64,000 nt of DNA from Allomyces macrogynus ATCC 38327. Taxonomy: Eukaryota; Blastocladiomycota; Blastocladiomycetes; Blastocladiales; Blastocladiaceae. Positions 56,468 through 64,000 of this stretch are shown one piece after another (the first letter of the stretch is position 1; each line of letters begins with the position of its first letter). Where the stretch lies: assembly GCA_000151295.1 (NCBI GenBank), contig GG745356.1:310212-374211 (forward strand), written 5' to 3'. Under the pieces are notes generated by a model that made no database searches, was not told the DNA's origin, and worked only from the letters and a program-made list of their open reading frames with translations. The position numbers and the translations under genes were made by a program.

Positions 56468-58074
56468 TCACCGCTTGGCCTTCCCACCGCTCTGCACCGA
56501 CAAGTCCTTGAGCTTGAGCGGCGTTGACAAGGTCGCGCGGCGGTACTTTTTCCCGTGCTCGGCCGGCAACCCCAGCGCGGCCATTTGCGTGTTCGACATG
56601 GACGCAACCGTCGCGCCCACGGCCTGCGCGACCTGTGCGAGCTGCGACGCCGACTGGTTGAAGAGCGGGATCAAGTCGTCGAGCGTGACAGCAAACGATT
56701 CCAGATGCAAGGCCACGACCATCGCATAGCATGCGAGTTTGGTCTTGGACTGCGGCGAAACGGTCGCGCGCGTCTGGCCGTTCGGTTTCGCGACCTGGTG
56801 ACAGAACTGCGCCGTCATATCAAACGCCACGTTCGACGGGCACTTGAGGTACTTGCTCAGATCCGTGTGCGACCGCACCTGCGCGTCCTTGGCATTCAAC
56901 ATCTTGACCAGGTAGTGCAGGTAGAGGAAGAGCGCCATGCGCAGGACGACGGGCGCCGCGGGCTTAACGTTAGGCGTCACATTGCGCAGCGTGCCGAGCA
57001 GACCGCGCGCAATGAAATCGGGCACCGATTCTTCCAGCACGTTCGTCACAACCACGGCCAGGTCGCTGTTGGGCTTGACGGCCGCGGCCAGCTTCTTGGC
57101 CACGGCCTCGAGTGCGCCGCGCGACGATTTCGGCAACAGCTTGTCGATCGGGTAGGCGAGCGCCGGATCGTCCGTCTCCGTGTCGTGTGGCGGGCGCGGG
57201 TCCGCGAGGTTGTCGGTAATAATAGGTTCGGCGGCGATGGCCTCGGCCATGGCCACGTCGCTATCGCCAACGGCCGCTTGCAGCGCCGTCGACGAGGCGT
57301 CGAGCGAGTCGGTGTTGACGAGGTTGCGCTCGATCGCGCGAATCTGTTGCCGCCGCGCCTTGGTGCCAAACACTTCGCCGAGCTGGTTCTTGGCGTCCAA
57401 GTACTGTTGCGATGGAAGCAAGACGCAGAGGTCAGCAGCGGTGCGTAACGGCCAGGGGCAGAATTGGCGGGGCGGAGCAAAGGAACACGCACGTTGGACC
57501 GATCAATCCGCTGCGCGTCGGTCGAATCCACGCCGTAGACGCGCTGCTGCAGCATGAGCGGTGCCGGCGCCGGGACAAACGTGGCCTTCTTATCTCCCGG
57601 CCGGACGACCGCCAAGTACTCGTCGTAACCAGCCTCGCGTGCGCGCACACGCATCCACTCGGACGACTCGCCATAGTTATCCGCACGCAACTGCACAAAC
57701 TCGCCATCCGAGACAACCGCGCGGTACTGGTGTTCGCCGCGCTTGGGCTTGTGCACGCCGCACAGCGTAAACTCGCGGCCGTCCGGCAGGTTCAGGCCGT
57801 TCTTGTGCACGCGGTAGGCGATGCGCGCGTCATCGTCGTTCTCTTCGACGTCGGCAAAGTCGAACGTGATCGCGATCGAGCCGGCCGACGGGGTCGAGAA
57901 GTCGGCCAGGTCCGACTCGGCGTGCAGGGCCCCGTTAAATGGGATGAGCACGGGGGTGGCCGACGTGTCAATGGCCTGCTCGGGTGCAGCGCCCTGCTTG
58001 GCGGCTTTGGCCGCGCGCGCCTTGGCCTTGGACGCCTTGGCTTGCAGGATGGCCTGCTGCGTTTTGGATGACAT
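56468..58074 (-). CDS. RPA49: RNA polymerase I subunit A49-like, 2 exons
   Basis: A49 with A34.5 forms the TFIIF/TFIIE-like module of RNA polymerase I, promoting initiation and elongation on rDNA in the nucleolus. Exons on the minus strand 58074-57493 and 57403-56468: 505 residues. A basic Lys/Ala N-terminus (KASKAKARAAKAAK) precedes the beta-rich dimerisation domain (FNGALHAESDLADF, NYGESSEWMRVRA, YDEYLAVVRPGDKKATFVPA). The junction restores the A49 signature YLDAKNQLGEVFGTKARRQQIRAIERN (quoted here only as YLDAKNQLGEVFGTKARR). The C-terminal tandem winged-helix part includes LYLHYLVKML and DLSKYLKCPSNVAF. Divergent from the enoyl-CoA hydratase-like gene with 286 bases between starts. Confidence 0.9.
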
Positions 58075-58360
58075 GGTGGTGGCGGGTGGCAGGCAGGTAA
58101 TGCCGTGAGCGGTGCTGCTGGCTCGGCCGGCGGGAACGGTGCCGTCGTGCTGCAATGGTGGTGCTCTGCGGCGTGGCCGGTGAGCGCGCGTGAGGTTGCG
58201 TCCGTATCACATGACACAGCATGACCAGGTTGCTAGAAGCCCGGTGTGGGGTGCGAGACGTTTGAGTCACTGCCTGGTCGGAAGTCAGCCAGAGGCGCCC
58301 CAAACACGGTCACGACCTCCAGGTCAACAGAAGGCACCAACAGCACCAGCATCGTCGACC
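58075..58360. promoter_or_regulatory. Shared upstream region, A49 / enoyl-CoA hydratase-like
   Basis: 286 bases between two divergent start codons. No TATA box is obvious. Confidence 0.45.
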
Positions 58361-59682
58361 ATGATCCGCTCTGTTGCCAGCTCGCTTCTTGCTCGCGGCA
58401 TTGCTCGTACCGCGGTCGCGCCCGTCGTGGCGCGTGCGCCATGGGCCCGGTTCTCGTCGACGGTCGCCAAGGATGGTAAATACCAGCAAGTCCTCCCCGA
58501 GTCGATAGCCCATGCACCGAAACTGGTGAACAAGGTCTCATGTTGCCGCCGCCGCTGCTCAATGAACACGATGCTTAGAGCCGTTCCTGCAGGTGACGCG
58601 CGACACGCTGCCCGACGGCCAGTTTTCGGGCGTTGTGCAGGTCAAATTCAACCGGCCCAAGTCGCTCAACGCGCTCACGCACGCTATGGGGCTCGAGTTT
58701 TCGCAGATCATGAAGGATCTCGCGAGTACGTGGGAGGGTTGCGCCAACGATGCGACCACGCTTGTACGCGACCCAAACGCGTTTTGCGGTTCAGAGCTGA
58801 CGAGGCAAAACACGTCAACGTACAGAGGACAAGACGATCCGCGCCATGATTCTGTCGGGTGAAGGCCGCGCTTTCTCGGCCGGTACAACAGTGCCCACTG
58901 CCGCGATCACATTCCAGTCACGATCTGACGAGCATTTGTGCAGGGGGTGACCTGGACTTCCTCGACGCGCGTGTCGAGGCCTCGCCCGTGGCCAACACCG
59001 AGGTGATGCGCGAATTCTACTCGCTGTTCCTGTCGGTGCGCAGCGTGCCGTTCCCGACGATCGCTGGTCTGTACCCGTTGTTCCACGCTCGCGTCTGATC
59101 CGGAGCGCTGATATGCTGTGACCTCGGTATAGCCATCAACGGTCCCGCCATCGGCGCCGGCTTCTGTCTAGCGCTCGCGTGCGACCTGCGGTACGCGCTT
59201 CACCGTGACCCATCCATCCGCGACCCTGCCCGCTAACCTCTCCACCCCTTTCCGCCAGCCTGGCCACGGCCGACGCCAAGGTCGGGCTTAACTTCGTCAA
59301 GCTCGGGATCCCCGCGGGCATGGGCGCGCAAACCACCGTCGAAATGCTCGCGGGTCCACAAGTCGCTGCGCGTCTCCTTCTGACCGGCGACATTCTCACC
59401 GGCGCCGAGGCGCAGCAGCTCGGTCTGGTCCTTGCGACGCACGCGACCCCCACCGACTTGGCGGATCACGCGACGGCACTGGCCCGGTCCATGGCGTCGG
59501 CGAGTCCCGTGGCGGTGCGGCTCACGACGCAGTCGCTGCGGCTGCGCATCAACGAGGCGCTCGAGCGCGGGTTGAAGCGCGAGGCCGATACGCAGGCGAT
59601 CGCGTACGCGTCCAGGGATTTCAAGGTCGGGATGAAGGCGATTCGCACCAAGGCGACGCCGGTGTTTGAGAATGTCGAGTAG
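58361..59682 (+). CDS. Mitochondrial enoyl-CoA hydratase/isomerase family protein, 6 exons
   Basis: Crotonase-fold enzyme of fatty-acid or branched-chain acyl-CoA breakdown. Exons 58361-58534, 58593-58725, 58826-58882, 58944-59066, 59133-59190, 59259-59682: 322 residues. The first 35 residues are a typical matrix presequence (Arg/Ala/Ser-rich, no acidic residues, ending near ARFSSTVAK). The fold is shown by VVQVKFNRPKSLNALT, the oxyanion-hole motifs GEGRAFSAGGGDLDF and AINGPAIGAGFCLALACDL, and FVKLGIPAGMG. Where ECHS1 has its first catalytic Glu, this protein reads LNFVKLG without Glu, so straight hydratase activity is doubtful and an isomerase-like or divergent role is possible. Two introns start GTCT, off the local pattern. 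Confidence 0.88.
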
Positions 59683-60723
59683 GTTCCGGTTTGGAAATGA
59701 TATAGTGTTGTGGTTGCTGCTCTCTCGTGGTCTGGCGCATCTTCCCGCGTGCGCACGTCCAGCGTGGTTCTTTCCGCTGGATCGGTGGATGGATTCGTGC
59801 TGGGTCCACCTCATTGCATTTCGAGTGGGTGTCAGACACCTGAGACTGCGATTTAAAACGCGCGGTTCAAGCGGCGGGCTCTAAGGAAGAGGCGACAGCT
59901 TGCAAATTAGATGCGAGCTAGTGGGGAAGCTTCTCAAACTTTGCGCAGTCTATGTAGTGCGCGCCGTTTGAGAGTCGTCGGGACGGCTGGGCTGTCAGTC
60001 ATTTCATGATGGGCGGCGTGCGCGGTGAGCAGACTGCATTTCTGCAAATTGATCCCTGCCGCCAATGGACATCAAGTTTTCCATCACTTGTACGCGTGTC
60101 CGGTTCTCCAACAACCTCGTCACACAACGTGGAGCATGCTCCATTTCCTTCCCACACGCTACCCAATTTTCCCACGGCTGATCAGCTCGACGGATGTGTC
60201 AAATTAACCGGACTCTATTCCGGTGTCCTCCGCAGCGTCATTTCACTGGATGAGGGTCAGGAAACACGTTATTTTAGTGTGCGTTGCTTGTCACGCTCCG
60301 CCCGCCTGCGGTCCGTTTCCTGCGGGGTGGCTGGCGAGGCGAGCGAGGCGCGCTTCCCCCGCGAGTGTCAAGGCCAAAACTCGACGCCGACCTGCTCAGC
60401 AACGTCGTCCACTCATCGTCGCCTCCGCTTTTGTAAGACGGCGCCGCCTCCTCAAGAGCGCAGCGGCGGCAGTAAGAGCAGCAGCAACTGCAGGACGACG
60501 ACTCCGCCCACAACCAAGACGACGCTGCGCCGTGTGCTCGCGTACAGCCAAGTCTCACGTCCTCTCTCTCTCTCTTTCCCCACATTGCACGCTGCAGGTG
60601 TGATCGCGCTTGCTCTGCTCTGCTCGCCGGCCATTTCGTGATCACGCTTCGACTCGCTCAACTCGCGCGACCAGTCTTGCAAGTGTGCTCACAACGCACC
60701 CGACCCGCTCAACCGCGCCAACC
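59683..60723. other. Intergenic, upstream of the GH26-like gene
   Basis: No supported gene. CT-repeat near 60557-60570 and pyrimidine-rich DNA before the start codon fit a promoter and leader. Confidence 0.4.
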
Positions 60724-62409
60724 ATGTCCTCGAATATCGGCGCCGGCCGCGAGTTCCTACCCGGCAAAGTCGCCGAGGTCAAACCCGGCTTGGCGCTCTG
60801 GAAGCGCGCGCTCATCGGCCTCGTCGCGCTCGTCGCCCTCGCCGCGGCCACCATCGCGATCCTGCACGCGGCTAATGTCGACATGCCGTTCTGGCGCGCG
60901 CGGAAAGCCGATGCCGACTCGTCTTCGCCCAAGCCCACAGCGACCAATACGGACAACGCGTCGGCGACGAGCACGAGTACGACGACGACGACCGCGACCC
61001 CGACGCCGACAGCGACGCCCGTGCAGCCCCCCGAGAATGGGGTCCTGTTTGGCGCGCATATTTGGGGTGACGGGATTGATTGGGCGCCAAAGTCGCCCGA
61101 GGAGTGGAATGGATTGGCGGGTACGTCGTTATGTCGTTGTGGTGGCGCGCGCGTCGTGGAGGGGATCGTGCTTGGGACGGTACGGTGGGTGGAGATGGCG
61201 TCGAGCAGTGGTCGCAATGGCGCTTGCCGCTCTCGTGCACCGGCCGGCGGAACCGCAGCAGCTGATCACGTTCCCATCGCGTATAGGCCGCCAGGGCGCC
61301 GGCTTTGGCGCGTTCGTCTACGTCGACACCGAGACCGGGCTCAAGGACCCGTCCTCGGTCCTCGCGTACGCCGACAAGGTCAAGGCCGTGAACGGCTTTT
61401 TGATGCTGACCGTGGAACCCATGGTCGGCGGGCTCGACATGATGACCGACGCCGTCATCAACAAGACGGTCGATATTCTCGCCGAAATCAATCTCAAGAA
61501 ATACGTGCCGATCTTGTTGCGGTTCGCTCACGAAATGAACGGCGCCTGGTACCTGTGGGGCCAAAAACCCGTCAAATACCGCGAGACGTGGATCCGGTTC
61601 GCGAAAGCGGTCCGGGCGCGCGCGCCCGCGACGAGTTTGGTGTTTAGTCCGAACACGCCTGTGGGTTACCCGTGGTCGGGCGGGACGGCGGCGGTCAAGG
61701 GGTCGCCGGATTATAAGGCCATGGATACGAATGGGGATGGGGTCGTGGATGACAAGGATGATCCGTTTGGGCCGTATTTCCCGGGAGAGGAGGTACGTGA
61801 CGATAGTTCTTCACCATGTCCACCCATTTCTGGACGTGATACTGACCGCCGCTTTCATTTCGTGCGTGCTAGTGGGTCGACTGGATCTCGCTCTCGGTCT
61901 TCCATTTCGGCACTTACCCGTGGGGCACCAACACCTACCCGAACGCCGACGACGTCTCCAAATTCCTCTTCAACAAATGGTCGATTGTCGCGCTCGCCAA
62001 GCAGTACAAGAAACCGTTTGGCGTGTTTGAGTGCGGCGCTGTCTACTACCCGCTCGGCAAGACGCCCGACACGACCTATTCCGCTGTTGCGCGCCGGTTG
62101 GGTTCGACCGACTTGACCGCCGTCCAGGTGAACGCGGCGCTCAAGCGCGAATGGTTCCGGCAATTGGTGGGGAATGACGCGCGCGCCCTGTCGAACGTGA
62201 AGTTGGTCATGTGGTTCGAGGTCGCGAAAACGGAAGAGGGCGGGCAAGTGCGTGACTTCACCATGTTCAGGGATCCGGAAGTCGCGCGCCAGTTACGGCT
62301 GGATTTTGCGAATTATGCGCTCGTGGGAGCCCCGGGGAACGGCACGGCAGCGGGGAACGGGACCGTGGCGGGGGGGAATGCGACGGCAACGGCCGCGGGG
62401 AAGAGCTGA
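60724..62409 (+). CDS. Membrane-anchored GH26-like glycosidase (beta-mannanase-like), 3 exons
   Basis: Exons 60724-61120, 61287-61792, 61873-62409: 479 residues. A short cytosolic part and one membrane span (about 27-50, ALIGLVALVALAAATIAIL) make it a type II membrane protein; a Thr/Ser/Pro stalk (about 60-100) leads to the outside catalytic domain. That domain has VLFGAHIWGDG, RFAHEMNGAWYLWG with the likely acid/base Glu215, and PFGVFECGAVYYP with the likely nucleophile Glu354, the GH26 arrangement. An EF-type NGDGVVDDKDD loop at about 340 of the primary frame may bind calcium. The tail is Gly/Asn/Thr-rich with N-glycosylation sites. The first intron (166 bases) is the least certain. Mannan in the cell wall or food could be the substrate; this is not shown. 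Confidence 0.82.
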
Positions 62410-64000
62410 GCGCAGCAGGGGGTGGAGAAGGATGGGTCGGTGAAAGTGTGTCATTTTTCTTTGCATATTGGCGTTGGTATTGCTTGACGTGCACTTTTAA
62501 CATAAATGAATCGGTTTTGCGCAGCGAGCGCGATGGCGTGGACAGTGGGGTGGGCGAGCTCCAAAAGGCACCGCGTGCTGATGCGACCGCGATGCGTCGA
62601 GAGCAAGAAGAGCGAGGTGCGGGGTGGTGTGGCCAGATTGGCGGCTGGTGAGGGCTCAGTTCATTCATTCGGAAGACCAAGACACGGCAAAGGAACAGGA
62701 ACAGGCGAGGACATGAGGTCCAACCATCAGCGCATCGTCTCCTTGTCGCGTCCCTACACGACGCTCATCTCGGTCGCTTTGGCGTCGTGATAGGAAGTCA
62801 TGGGCCGGCGGCCACGCACGCAGATGAGCGTGTCGACCACCGTGCAGGCGAACGCCATCTACCGTGCGCACGCGTCGCTCCACCATGGCATCTCGCGCGT
62901 GAATCCGGTCGCGATCCCAGGCTCAGCGCCGTGCTGCCGCGCCCGCGTCGGTCACCTCCATCCAGCACGAGCATGCAGGGGGAGCGCGGGAAGCAGTCTG
63001 CACCACGACTGTCGTCACCGAGAAAGAGAGCGAGAGAAACCGGGCGATCACATCGCTGTCGTGCGAGTCGACCACGGCCAGGTCGGAACGACGATGCGCG
63101 GCAAATGCATGGCCCAAACAGCACCAGACCAGACGCTGTCAACTGGCGCAACGTGGTCCACGTATTCGCGTCACGGGTAGCACTCTGGTCCCGGTGCATC
63201 CAACGCGGCACGCACGCGTGACGCTCGCCGCGGCCAGGTGGTCCCTGAACGGCTGGAACCTGCTCGCGCTGTCAAGTAGCCTGGGTCGCACAACACGCGC
63301 GCGCATGCGTTCTCGCGTCGCGATGCAACAGATTGTCGCGCTGCTTGCTGCGCGCGCGGGTGTCCAGTTCGGCACGAGTGATCGTGCGTCTTTACCAGCA
63401 AATCAGACGCCTCGGCCATCCGGTCCAGCACGAATGATCGCGCGCCTTCCTCGTCGTCCATACCTGCCCATCGCAAACGGTCGATGGGATGGCAGGGCGG
63501 GGAAGACCGGTGCAACAGCGCGCGAAACGAGTCATGATGGTGACGCGCGAGCGAGCCGGCGTGGCGGAAGTCGGGCGTGGAAGTCGCTCGGTCTCGGCGC
63601 GCACGCCTAGGCGACCATGGAAGATCTTGACTAGTCGCGGGCCGTGCGTCGCCGCGCCGTGCTGCGGCCAGCGTGTCGAGAGCCATAGGCGGCGAAGCCA
63701 ACCGCCGCTGATCGCGTGGTGCAGCGTTGCAGTGAAAGGACAGAGCTCGCGCCGAGATCGCTGTCGGCGATCCGGATTCGGCGCGTCCTGGGTGAAGTTG
63801 GTGCTGCCGAGTTGCATTTGCACCGTGGCACGCGTGGCGGCGAGCCATGGCGCAGGCCGACCGCAGGGGCGACTTGGCACGACCGGCGCGCCGGGCGACC
63901 CGTTCGATCACGCTCCAGCGGACTGCACGAAGTGACGTGGCGTGGCAACACGCCTCGGCGATCGCGCGCTGGCTGTGGCCGTTGGCAATGGCGGCGAGAG
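62410..64000. other. Window end, no supported gene
   Basis: Several frames on both strands (longest minus 63171-63911) have strongly GC-driven composition and no domain. A gene entering from beyond the window cannot be excluded. Confidence 0.4.

Noticed and set aside
62410..64000. Several long minus-strand frames at the window end
   Set aside because: Arg/Pro/Ala-rich with no domain, shared by all frames in this GC-rich DNA.
1..64000. CRISPR arrays, insertion sequences, operons and ribosome-binding sites
   Set aside because: None seen. The intron-rich eukaryotic genes make bacterial-type features irrelevant, and no terminal inverted repeats or transposase domains were recognised.

Overview
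The window is nuclear DNA of a GC-rich, intron-rich fungus. Genes carry many short introns (mostly 58-100 bases), and the clear orthologues are eukaryotic: NudC, EXO1, DDB1, Ams1-type alpha-mannosidase, Trm7, RNA polymerase I A49. The fungal-type vacuolar mannosidase, high GC, short introns, poly-Ala/Pro/Ser linkers and one N-filled scaffold gap suggest an early-diverging zoosporic fungus, perhaps Blastocladiomycota (Allomyces/Catenaria/Blastocladiella-like). That placement is inference, not something read directly.

Layout. 0.2-3.4 kb: NudC and a coiled-coil protein. 3.8-8.1 kb: a kinase with an MLKL-like N-terminus, flanked by two diverged copies of one unit (the left copy holds a small ORF, the right is decayed). 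9.0-14.7 kb: a divergent pair (possible autophagy-scaffold-like protein / EXO1), then mitochondrial ribosomal protein uS19m. 15.7-17.7 kb: an NmrA-like pseudogene and an EF-hand-like ORF. 18.1-27.4 kb: DDB1 (8 exons), a KHE1-type mitochondrial protein and glycerol kinase. 27.7-36.6 kb: a RhoGEF interrupted by the gap, a tRNA-Gly-like gene and a degenerate tRNA-like copy, and a ten-exon GH38 alpha-mannosidase with an 8-base microexon. 37.9-45.0 kb: a cyclic-nucleotide-binding/F-box-like/LRR protein, a CoA-carrier-type mitochondrial carrier and the Trm7 methyltransferase. 45.7-54.0 kb: an HSPA12-like Hsp70, a divergently transcribed orphan, a broken secreted-protein gene and a VTT-domain (TMEM41-like) membrane protein. 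54-56.5 kb: gene-poor, with a tandem duplication. 56.5-62.4 kb: RNA polymerase I A49, divergent from a mitochondrial enoyl-CoA hydratase-like protein, then a membrane-anchored GH26-like glycosidase. The last 1.6 kb has no supported gene.

The genes are mostly unrelated housekeeping functions, not a pathway cluster. Small themes recur: mitochondria (uS19m, KHE1-like, CoA carrier, enoyl-CoA hydratase-like), ubiquitin ligases (DDB1, F-box/LRR), and divergent pairs sharing short upstream regions (10953-11309, 58075-58360).

Exon structures were rebuilt by eye from frame, splice sites and family similarity. For most multi-exon genes the joined exons sum to a multiple of three. Two observations stand out. 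The 5' splice sites follow GTNCG(T/C), with C at intron position +4 in about 46 of 54 introns. The 5.25-6.98 kb gene pairs an MLKL-type helical N-terminus with a kinase whose catalytic-loop Asn is replaced by His. Three genes need one base skipped to stay open, which may be assembly error.
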